From positions 1-64,000 of the forward strand of contig NZ_SEBR01000013.1 in NCBI RefSeq assembly GCF_004295795.1: a DNA stretch of 64,000 nucleotides. Direction: 5' to 3'. A program made the position numbers and the translations under genes. Positions 56,139 through 64,000 of this stretch are shown in pieces (position 1 is the first letter of the stretch; each line of letters starts with the position of its first letter). The notes under the pieces are model-generated. The model was not told where the DNA came from and did no database searches. It was given only the letters and a program-made list of their open reading frames with translations. Origin of the DNA: Flavobacterium sp. GTDB taxonomy: Bacteria > Bacteroidota > Bacteroidia > Flavobacteriales > Flavobacteriaceae.

Positions 56139-56948
56139 ATGAATTCCCAAAACAAAATAGATACTTCCAGGGTCGCGATCCTGAGCACTGTCATCAACTT
56201 CAACCTGTACGATAAAACCAGCAAGCTTTATCCGGATTACCGTCGGTTCGTGATTGACGGACGCGACAAGATGTATGCGATGAACAGCATCCGGTACATG
56301 TTGAGGAAACTCAGGAACGAGAAAATCGACTGGCTCATAATGGCCGATGAAGATGTCGTTTTTATCGCGCCCGACAAGATACAAGGTCTCATCGAGCACA
56401 TGTCACAAAACGACTATATGTTTTGCGGCGTAAGAGACGGCGGAATGGTGAGGCACAGAACGTTCAGTCCGTATGCGATCAACACTTTTTTCTCGGTGAT
56501 CAACTTTGCCAAATTGCAGCAAATCTGGAACGAGGAGGAATGTCTTGCCCAACAATTCACGGTTCCCGACGAATTCGATGACGACCTTTCGCAGCTGCGC
56601 TATCCGTATGACACCAATGTTTTGTACGAACCTTATTACTGCTTTTATTTTTGGATGCGACGCAAAGGCCTCAAACCGCTTTACCTCGATTCGAGAGACG
56701 TCAAGGACGATGCCGTGGCCAACGTCGTGTCAGATCACGCCGGAAACGAGATCGTCTGCCACACCTGGTACTCGCGCGCTTACGAAAAGGACGTCGCCCA
56801 GACCAATCGCATCAACGCCCTTATCGAGAGTTTCGGCCTTAGTCGCGCCAATACGAGAAACCACAAGATTTTCAAGGACGGATTGTTCAAATGGCGCAAA
56901 AAGATAAAGCTGTTTATAAAGCACAGGATTCTTCGCAAACACTCCTGA
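56139..56948 (+). CDS. Hypothetical glycosyltransferase-like protein
   Basis: KIDWLIMADEDVVFIAPDKIQGLIEHM resembles a GT-A acidic motif; lies in a run of GT genes. Confidence 0.6.
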   Translation: MNSQNKIDTSRVAILSTVINFNLYDKTSKLYPDYRRFVIDGRDKMYAMNSIRYMLRKLRNEKIDWLIMADEDVVFIAPDKIQGLIEHMSQNDYMFCGVRDGGMVRHRTFSPYAINTFFSVINFAKLQQIWNEEECLAQQFTVPDEFDDDLSQLRYPYDTNVLYEPYYCFYFWMRRKGLKPLYLDSRDVKDDAVANVVSDHAGNEIVCHTWYSRAYEKDVAQTNRINALIESFGLSRANTRNHKIFKDGLFKWRKKIKLFIKHRILRKHS

Positions 56949-56949
56949 T

Positions 56950-57858
56950 ATGCACCAATTCGAGCTTCTGATTTCCACCAAAAACAGACGGGATGATTTG
57001 CTGTTCACGCTAGGACGCATTTCGGGATTGTTGTCGCAAAACGTCACTTGCCGCGTTTTTGACGATGGTTCGGACGACGGAACATCCGATGCCGTAAAAG
57101 CGAATTTCCCGCAAATCGGGTTGCTTCGGAACGATAAATCGAAAGGTTACCTGTTTTGCAGAAACCATCTTTTGAATACGACAACCGCCGATTTCGCGAT
57201 TTCGCTTGACGACGATGCACATTTCCTGTCAGACGATCCAATTTCGCGTTTGTCGGATTTCTTCGATCAAAACCAAAACTGCGGACTCGTTGCCTTTAGG
57301 ATTTTCTGGGGAAAAGACGCGCCCGAAACCACGTTTTCATCCGAAACATCGCATCCCGTAAAAAGCTTCGTCGGCTGCGGACACGCCTGGAGAATGTCGG
57401 CCTGGAAAACCATAAATCCATATCCGGAATGGTTCGAATTTTACGGAGAGGAAAATACGGCGTCTCTCGAACTTTTCAAGAAAGGCTGGCAGGTTTCGTA
57501 TGTTCCCGAAGTGCTCGTGCACCATCGTGTCGACCAAAAATTGCGCCGCACGCAAAGCGATCGGGGTTTTCGCAAAAGACGTTCGCTTCGCGCCGGTTGG
57601 TATATGTATTTCCTGTATTTCCCGATTTCAAAAATTCCTGCGAAAATGGCTTATTCGGTTTGGAGCCAGTTCAGGAACCACGTTTTCAGAGGCGAATTCC
57701 AGGCACTCAAAATCCTGTTTTTGTGCACTTTTGACCTTGTTGTAAATCTCGGTCGTATTTCCAAAGAATCGAACAGATTGACCAAAATTGAATTCGCCGC
57801 GTTTTCGAAATTGCCCGAAGCCCGAATTTACTGGCATCCGAAAAAAGAAAACCGATAG
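56950..57858 (+). CDS. GT2-family glycosyltransferase
   Basis: LLISTKNRRDDLLFTLGRISGLL; RVFDDGSDDGTSDAV; ISLDDDAHFLSDDP. Confidence 0.92.
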   Translation: MHQFELLISTKNRRDDLLFTLGRISGLLSQNVTCRVFDDGSDDGTSDAVKANFPQIGLLRNDKSKGYLFCRNHLLNTTTADFAISLDDDAHFLSDDPISRLSDFFDQNQNCGLVAFRIFWGKDAPETTFSSETSHPVKSFVGCGHAWRMSAWKTINPYPEWFEFYGEENTASLELFKKGWQVSYVPEVLVHHRVDQKLRRTQSDRGFRKRRSLRAGWYMYFLYFPISKIPAKMAYSVWSQFRNHVFRGEFQALKILFLCTFDLVVNLGRISKESNRLTKIEFAAFSKLPEARIYWHPKKENR

Positions 57859-57881
57859 CCCAAATTGACTAATTTTACCGC

Positions 57882-58901
57882 ATGTCATTTCCAAACACCG
57901 ATAAACCTTATCTGATCGCCGAAATCGCCCAGGCGCACGACGGAAGTCTCGGCATTCTGCATTCATATATCGATGCCGTGGCCAAAACCGGCGTTCAGGC
58001 AATCAAGTTCCAGCTGCACATAGCCGAAGCCGAAAGCAGCGCCAGCGAACCGTTCCGGATAAAATTCTCATATGAGGACGAAACGCGCTACGATTATTGG
58101 AAGCGGATGGGTTTCACTTTGGAACAATGGAAAGGCCTCAAAGCGCATTGCGACGAGGTAAATCTCGATTTCATCTGTTCGCCTTTCAGCAACATGGCCG
58201 TGAACTGGCTCGAGGAAATAGGAGTGAAGGCTTACAAGATAGGATCGGGCGAGGTCAGCAATCTTTTGCTTTTGGAACGCATCGCCAAAACCGGAAAGCC
58301 CGTGATTCTTTCGTCCGGAATGAGTGATTTGTCCGAATTGGACAGAACGGTGAATTTCCTAAAGACGAAAAGCGTCGACTTCTCGATTTTGCAATGCACG
58401 ACGGCTTATCCTACGCAACCCGCACAATACGGACTCAATGTCATCAAACAACTGAAAGATCGCTATGACGTGAAAATCGGGTTTTCGGATCATTCGGCCA
58501 GAACCGCCGCCGGAATTGCCGCCGTCGCGCTCGGAGCCGAAATCCTCGAATTCCACGTGGTTTTCCACCGCGAACTTTTCGGGCCTGACGCCAAAGCATC
58601 ATTGACGTTGGAAGAAACGACCCAATTGGTTCAGGACGTGAACGCCATTTCGGAATCGCTCAAAAATCCTATAAACAAAGACGACAATTCCGCTTACGCC
58701 GAACTCAAGTCAATTTTCGAGAAAACATTGGCAGTGAACAAAAACTTGCCAACCGGACATATGCTTACGATGGACGATCTCGAAGGCAAAAAACCCGCAA
58801 AAATGGGAATTCCGGCTTCTGATTTCGCATCGGCAATCGGAAAAAAAACAAACAAAGACCTGCGTCAGTGGGACTTTTTACAGCAAGAAGACCTTTCATG
58901 A
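57882..58901 (+). CDS. neuB: Nonulosonic/sialic acid synthase (NeuB family)
   Basis: LIAEIAQAHDGSLGILHSYIDAVAKTGVQAIKFQLHIAEAES; KIGSGEVSNLLLLERIAKTGKPVILSSGMSDLSELD; IGFSDHSARTAAGIAAVALGAEILEFHVVF. Confidence 0.9.
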   Translation: MSFPNTDKPYLIAEIAQAHDGSLGILHSYIDAVAKTGVQAIKFQLHIAEAESSASEPFRIKFSYEDETRYDYWKRMGFTLEQWKGLKAHCDEVNLDFICSPFSNMAVNWLEEIGVKAYKIGSGEVSNLLLLERIAKTGKPVILSSGMSDLSELDRTVNFLKTKSVDFSILQCTTAYPTQPAQYGLNVIKQLKDRYDVKIGFSDHSARTAAGIAAVALGAEILEFHVVFHRELFGPDAKASLTLEETTQLVQDVNAISESLKNPINKDDNSAYAELKSIFEKTLAVNKNLPTGHMLTMDDLEGKKPAKMGIPASDFASAIGKKTNKDLRQWDFLQQEDLS

Positions 58902-60058
58902 ACGAGAAGAGAAAAATCGCCGTAGTCATTACCGCACGCCCGTCTTACAGCCGCGTCAAGACCGTGCTTTCGGCCATTTTGGAACATCCGCAGCTCGAAT
59001 TGCAACTCATTGTCGCCGCTTCGGCACTTTTGGATCGCTACGGAAGCGCGGTCAATTACATCAAAAAAGACGGGTTCGAGATCGCCGCAAGGGTTTTCAA
59101 TGTGCTCGAAGGCGAAAACCTCACGGCCGCCGCCAAGACTACAGGAATCGGGATTCTCGAACTTTCTACCGTTTTCGACAACCTAAAACCTGACATTGTC
59201 GTGACTGTCGCCGACCGTTTCGAGACGATTGCCACGGCGATTTCGGCAGCTTACATGAACATTCCGCTGGCGCATGTGCAAGGTGGCGAAGTGACTGGAA
59301 ACATTGACGAAAAGGTGAGGCACTCGATTACGAAACTGGCCGATTATCACTTTGTCGCTTCCCAAAACGCAGCCGATCGCGTAATAAAACTCGGAGAAAG
59401 TCCCGAAATGGTTTTCAACACGGGTTGTCCGTCTATCGATATTGCGCACAAAGTTGCCGAACACAAAGCATTGACTTTCGATCCGTACGAAAAATACGGA
59501 GGCGTGGGCAACAAACCCAATCTCGACAAAGGCTACATCGTGGTCATGCAACATCCGGTGACGACAGAGTACAAAGATTCGCGAAAGCACATCAATGCGA
59601 CTTTGGAAGCCATTCGCGCGCTGAATTTGCCAACATTATTGTTTTGGCCCAATGTTGATGCGGGCGCCGACGGAACTTCTACGGGAATTCGATCGTTCCG
59701 CGAAAAATATGACATGGAAAACGTGCATTTCTTCAAGAATATGGAAGGTGACGATTTCCTGAATCTGCTGGACAACTCGCTTTGCCTTATCGGAAATTCG
59801 AGTGTCGGGATTCGCGAATGTTCGTCTTTGGGCGTTCCGGTGGTGAACATCGGCTCAAGACAAAACCGTCGCGATCGCGGCACGAACGTCATCGATGTCG
59901 ATTACGATCAGAGCGCGATAGAAAATGCCGTGAAAGCGATCGTCGAAAATGGCGAAAGACCGAAATCTGACGTTTACGGTGGCGGAGACGCGGGCAAGAA
60001 AATCGCCGAATTGCTGCATTCACTTCCGTTGCAATTCCATAAAACGATAACCTACTGA
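58898..60058 (+). CDS. neuC: UDP-GlcNAc 2-epimerase, hydrolysing (NeuC family)
   Basis: KIAVVITARPSYSRVKTVLSAI; VVTVADRFETIATAISAAYMNIPLAHVQGGEVTGNIDEKVRHSITKLADYHF; GNSSVGIRECSSLGVPVVNIGSRQNRRDRGTNV. Confidence 0.93.
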   Translation: MNEKRKIAVVITARPSYSRVKTVLSAILEHPQLELQLIVAASALLDRYGSAVNYIKKDGFEIAARVFNVLEGENLTAAAKTTGIGILELSTVFDNLKPDIVVTVADRFETIATAISAAYMNIPLAHVQGGEVTGNIDEKVRHSITKLADYHFVASQNAADRVIKLGESPEMVFNTGCPSIDIAHKVAEHKALTFDPYEKYGGVGNKPNLDKGYIVVMQHPVTTEYKDSRKHINATLEAIRALNLPTLLFWPNVDAGADGTSTGIRSFREKYDMENVHFFKNMEGDDFLNLLDNSLCLIGNSSVGIRECSSLGVPVVNIGSRQNRRDRGTNVIDVDYDQSAIENAVKAIVENGERPKSDVYGGGDAGKKIAELLHSLPLQFHKTITY

Positions 60059-60753
60059 TGCGAATCCTCGGACTACTACCGGCGCGCGGCGGCTCGAAAG
60101 GCATTCCGGGAAAGAACGTGAAAGTGCTTTTCGGGAAGCCGCTTTTGGCTTACACTGCACTCGCTGCATCGGATTCCGAAAAATTGACGAAAACAATCCT
60201 TTCTTCAGACGATGACAAAATCATCGAAGTCGCGAAAAATCTCGGGCTTTCGGTTCCGTTCAAGCGTCCCGAAAATTTGGCCGAAGACGCCTCGCCAACG
60301 CTTGGTGTGATTTTGCACGCTTTGGAATTTCTTGAGCAATTAGGAGAAACTTTCGACGCGGTTTGTCTTTTGCAACCTACGACGCCTTTCCGAAAAAGCG
60401 GTTTCATCGACGAAGCGATTGCGAAATTCGAAGCTTCCGGAGCCGACAGTTTGGTCAGCGTGCTCGCCGTTCCTCACGAGTACAATCCGCATTGGGTTTT
60501 TGAGGAAAAGGACGGTTTGCTCAAAATTGCAACCGGAGACGAAAAGATAATCGGCCGCCGTCAGGATTTGCCAAAAGCCTGGCACCGCGACGGATCGATT
60601 TATATCACAAAGACTGAAGTGCTTAAAAGTGGCAGTTTGTACGGGAAATCTACCGCTTTCATAGAAAATGATCCCGAATGCCATGTCAATCTCGACAGTT
60701 TGAAAGATTGGGAAAAAGCCGAAGCTATCGCGTCGCGAATTTTCGGGATTTAA
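60058..60753 (+). CDS. neuA: Acylneuraminate cytidylyltransferase (NeuA family)
   Basis: LGLLPARGGSKGIPGKNVKVLFGKPLLAYT; VCLLQPTTPFRKSGFIDEAI; YITKTEVLK. Confidence 0.93.
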   Translation: MRILGLLPARGGSKGIPGKNVKVLFGKPLLAYTALAASDSEKLTKTILSSDDDKIIEVAKNLGLSVPFKRPENLAEDASPTLGVILHALEFLEQLGETFDAVCLLQPTTPFRKSGFIDEAIAKFEASGADSLVSVLAVPHEYNPHWVFEEKDGLLKIATGDEKIIGRRQDLPKAWHRDGSIYITKTEVLKSGSLYGKSTAFIENDPECHVNLDSLKDWEKAEAIASRIFGI

Positions 60754-60822
60754 AGCGCCACATAGCGGTTTGGCCTTTTCGTTTTCGGTTTATTATAGCG
60801 ATATTTGCCGCAAATCCAAACC

Positions 60823-62223
60823 ATGTCACAACGTTCCATTTTGATTTTGCTTCCCGATGGCGTCGGTTTGCGGAATTTTGCATTCAGCAGATTTCCCGAA
60901 ATCGCCAAATCGGAAGGCTTCAAGCTCAAGTTCTGGAACAATACGCCTTTCGACCTCAAGGCTTTGGGTTTGGATGAGATCAAGGTCGAGAAGGCGCGTC
61001 CGAGACCGAAAACAGATTTGCTCAAACGCGCCAGAAGCATCGTCGATCTCAATAGAAACGCAGCGAGGACGGGCGACAATGTTTACGATGCTTATCGTCA
61101 GAAACCGTCGAATGTCGGCTGGAAAAACAAGTTCAAGACTTTTTTGGTCAACAAATTTGCATCCCAACACGATTCTGAAAAAGGACTGACGCAACTTCGC
61201 GGCAAAATTGCCAAATCCGAACGCAAAGGCGCGTATTATCTACAATGTCTGGAAACGCTCAAACGCGAAAAGCCCGATCTCGTTTTTTGCACGAACCAGC
61301 GTCCGCTAACGGCAATCGCCCCGATTTTGGCTGCAAAAGACTTGGGAATCCCGACGGTCGCCTTTGTTTTTTCTTGGGACAATCTTCCCAAAGCAACCAT
61401 GGTGATCGAAGCCGACCACTATATGGTTTGGAGCGACCACATGAAAAACGAGCTCGAATTTTACTATCCGTACATCCCAACGCAGAACACGATAGTGACC
61501 GGAACGCCTCAATTCGAATCGCATTTCGACGAGACGATCCTGCAGTCACGAGACGATTTTTTCAACGAACACAATCTCGATCTCTCCAAAAAATATATCT
61601 GCTATTCGGGTGATGATATCACGACTTCGCCCAACGATCCGCAGTATTTGGCCGATGTGTGTGATGCCGTTCGCGAGCTCAATGCCTCGGGCGAAAACCT
61701 CGGGATCGTTTTCCGTCGTTGCCCTGTCGATTTTTCCGACAGATTCGATTCGGTACTCGAAAAAAACAAGGATTTGATCGTTCCGATCGTTCCGGCATGG
61801 AAGAAAATGGGCGCGATGTGGAATACCGTTTTGCCCATGCGCGAAGATCTGGCGTTGCAATCGAACACGATCGCACACACCGAAATGGTCGTAAATCTAG
61901 GCTCGTCCATGGTTTTCGATTACGCTTGCCACGGCAAACCTTGCGCGTTCGTGAATTATGATCCGGTGAACAATGCGCGCGCGAATTGGTCGGTGAAAAA
62001 GATATACAATTACGTGCATTTTCGTTCGATGCCAGATGCGAAAGCCGTGGTTTGGCTCAATTCGCCAGACGAAATCGCATTCAGGATAAAATCGGCTTTG
62101 GACAATCCTTCGGAAAACGTAAAACACGCCAAAGATTGGTTCAAGGTCATTAACAAAACACCCGAAACGCTCGCGTCGAAGCGCATTTTTGAAGGAATCA
62201 AATCTATTTTGAAATGCACATAG
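60823..62223 (+). CDS. Uncharacterised GT-B-like protein next to neuBCA
   Basis: 466 aa; LVFCTNQRPLTAIAPILAAKDLGIPTVAFVFSWDNLPKATM; VVNLGSSMVFDYACHGKPCAFVNYD resembles capsule GT-B/CDP-donor transferases. Confidence 0.6.
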   Translation: MSQRSILILLPDGVGLRNFAFSRFPEIAKSEGFKLKFWNNTPFDLKALGLDEIKVEKARPRPKTDLLKRARSIVDLNRNAARTGDNVYDAYRQKPSNVGWKNKFKTFLVNKFASQHDSEKGLTQLRGKIAKSERKGAYYLQCLETLKREKPDLVFCTNQRPLTAIAPILAAKDLGIPTVAFVFSWDNLPKATMVIEADHYMVWSDHMKNELEFYYPYIPTQNTIVTGTPQFESHFDETILQSRDDFFNEHNLDLSKKYICYSGDDITTSPNDPQYLADVCDAVRELNASGENLGIVFRRCPVDFSDRFDSVLEKNKDLIVPIVPAWKKMGAMWNTVLPMREDLALQSNTIAHTEMVVNLGSSMVFDYACHGKPCAFVNYDPVNNARANWSVKKIYNYVHFRSMPDAKAVVWLNSPDEIAFRIKSALDNPSENVKHAKDWFKVINKTPETLASKRIFEGIKSILKCT

Positions 62224-63362
62224 GTTTTCTTGCATCGGAATTTCCGCATCCTGAAGTGGCGCGATCGGCCGGAATCGGAACGAGCATCTACAACCTTTCG
62301 AAAGGACTTTTGGCGCGCGGCCACAAAGTTTCGGTGATTCTGTATGCCCAGAAATCAGACAAGGCGATCGCTTTTGAAGGCATTGAGATCTACTTCGTGA
62401 AAAGCCCGAAACTCAAAGGTTTTTCGCGATTGCTTTTGCAGCGGAAATTGCAGCGTCTGATCAACAAACTCGTAAAAAACGAAAATCTCGATTTGATGGA
62501 AGCTCCGGACTGGATTGGGATGACTTCGAACATCAAACCCAAATGTCCGGTTGTGGTAAGACTTCACGGCAGCGACACTTATTTTTGCCACCTCGATCAA
62601 CGTCCGGTCAAGCCGATAAACAGGCGTCGCGAGGAAAAAGCACTCAAAAACGCCGATGCGATCGTCTCGGTAAGCCAATTTACGGCCAACGTCACGCGGG
62701 AACTTTTCGGTTTGCAACCTGAAATCGCGGTCGTTCCCAACGGAATCGAAATCGCGAAATTCGAACCTTCGACGGCTTTGCCCAAAAAAGGTGTGATTTT
62801 GTACTTCGGAACGTTGATCCGCAAGAAAGGCTTGCTCGAGCTGGCACAGATTTTCAACCTCGTGGTGCAAAAACATCCGGAATCCGAATTGATACTTGTA
62901 GGAAAAGACTCCGCAGATATTCTTACAAAAACCGCATCGACCTGGAAATTGATGCAGGAATTGTTTACGCCCGAAGCGCTTTCGCGCGTGAATTACCGCG
63001 GAACCGTAAAATATTCCGAGGTGAGACAGCAAATCGACGAAGCCGAAGTATGTGTTTTTCCTACCTTTGCCGAAGCTTTGCCCGTTTCATGGATCGAGGC
63101 GATGGCGATGGAAAAACCCATTGTCGCCTCTAACATAGGCTGGGCAAGTGAAATGATCGCGAACCGGAACGAAGGTTTTCTCGTACATCCAAAAAGTCAC
63201 CGGGAATTCGCCGACCGCATTTGCGAGTTGCTCGAAAATCCGGGACACGGAAAGAATATGGGTAAGAATGCCCGTGAAAAAGCGGTTGCCGTTTTCTCTG
63301 CAGAAAGCGTCGCCCTTAAGAACGAAGCGTTTTACCAAAAGGTTATTGGAAGCAGTAAATGA
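62214..63362 (+). CDS. GT4-family glycosyltransferase
   Basis: MHIGFLASEFPHPEVARSAGIGTSIYNLSKGLLARGHKVSVILYA; LYFGTLIRKKGLLELAQIF; FPTFAEALPVSWIEAMAMEKPIVASNIGWASEMI. Confidence 0.92.
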   Translation: MHIGFLASEFPHPEVARSAGIGTSIYNLSKGLLARGHKVSVILYAQKSDKAIAFEGIEIYFVKSPKLKGFSRLLLQRKLQRLINKLVKNENLDLMEAPDWIGMTSNIKPKCPVVVRLHGSDTYFCHLDQRPVKPINRRREEKALKNADAIVSVSQFTANVTRELFGLQPEIAVVPNGIEIAKFEPSTALPKKGVILYFGTLIRKKGLLELAQIFNLVVQKHPESELILVGKDSADILTKTASTWKLMQELFTPEALSRVNYRGTVKYSEVRQQIDEAEVCVFPTFAEALPVSWIEAMAMEKPIVASNIGWASEMIANRNEGFLVHPKSHREFADRICELLENPGHGKNMGKNAREKAVAVFSAESVALKNEAFYQKVIGSSK

Positions 63363-64000
63363 TAGTTTTATACCACCAAAACGGGCGGGTCGTCGACACT
63401 CACGGCGCCCAAAGTCTAACAGGAAAAAAAATTACCGAAGCCTTCGTAGATGCGGCGCGGCTTTTTCCCGAGGCCATTTTGGTTTGGTGCGACCAACGCC
63501 TGAGAAACTTTTTGAACCTTTCGGAAATTCCAGACCTGTTGCACCACAAGCGCCTGATGTTCTCGTACAATTCGTCGAAGGAACAATATTTTGGGCCGAC
63601 CGTAGGATTTTGTGAAGAAACGACGCCCTTCATAGCAGTCAGGTTCGACGTAAAATACCCGACTTGGCAAATGAGCGGGCAAGTTGGAGCGATGCACGCT
63701 GAAACCATCAACGTTTTCGCGCCTTATCTGCACGTCGAGGACAATTTTGACTATTTTCTGAATTCGTTCGCCAAACGCGCCATGCGGTCTGGTTTAATCT
63801 GTTATTCGGATCCGAATTTACTGAAAGCCGATTTCCCGTCCCTTGCAGAAAAAAAAGCGGGGATTTTCCCGATTTTCAAGTTCGTCCGACAACATTACAG
63901 AATGCGTTGGACGTCGTTGGTATTGCTCGACATGCTGCTTTACAAGCGACGTTTCCCGATCCTGCCTTATCTCTTTTCGGTTTTTTACAGGAAGAGGCAG
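63359..64000 (+). CDS. Partial CDS running off the window; hypothetical, possibly N-terminal part of a glycosyltransferase
   Basis: ATG at 63359 overlaps upstream stop (ATGA); open to window end: MIVLYHQNGRVVDTHGAQSLTGKKITEAFVDAARLFPEAILVWCDQ... Confidence 0.7.
   Translation, partial: MIVLYHQNGRVVDTHGAQSLTGKKITEAFVDAARLFPEAILVWCDQRLRNFLNLSEIPDLLHHKRLMFSYNSSKEQYFGPTVGFCEETTPFIAVRFDVKYPTWQMSGQVGAMHAETINVFAPYLHVEDNFDYFLNSFAKRAMRSGLICYSDPNLLKADFPSLAEKKAGIFPIFKFVRQHYRMRWTSLVLLDMLLYKRRFPILPYLFSVFYRKRQ

Noticed and set aside
1-64000. tRNA, rRNA, transposase/IS genes
   Set aside because: None recognised by eye on either strand; a tRNAscan/Infernal/ISfinder run would be needed to exclude short RNA genes.

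Overview
This looks like a chromosomal window from a member of the Bacteroidota, probably Flavobacterium-like. The evidence is TAnnTTTG promoters, a T9SS type A C-terminal domain, a TonB receptor with HmuY proteins, and DUF6607. The first ~16 kb is housekeeping and accessory sequence: CtlX-like amidinohydrolase, an OmpA-family protein, a haem/iron-uptake cluster (DUF6607 protein, TonB receptor, two HmuY-like proteins), MarC, a CoA-binding protein, a TlpA-like protein, a sodium/solute symporter and recR. Its intergenic spacers are rich in repeats. From ~16.9 kb to the window end there is a very large surface-polysaccharide locus. It has two Wza/Wzc pairs, Wzx and a Wzy-like protein, a CpsB-type phosphatase, a Wzm/Wzt ABC exporter, nucleotide-sugar enzymes, many glycosyltransferases, and NeuB/NeuC/NeuA-like nonulosonic acid synthesis. 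The observations I rate highest are: (1) two ~145-bp intergenic hairpin elements with a conserved apical loop and edges but different, still self-complementary stems; (2) an ordered cassette in the polysaccharide locus (2OG-oxygenase, AKR, two initiating transferases, ATP-grasp, HAD, FkbM methyltransferase, DegT, FlaA1-type dehydratase) that may make an unusual decorated amino sugar; (3) three ~300-370 bp tandem units, each carrying an inverted-repeat core; (4) in-frame 6-bp Tyr-Gly microsatellites in both Wzc kinases; (5) a perfect 14-bp inverted repeat over the divergent haem-uptake promoters. All product calls come from reading motifs by eye. No database search was run.
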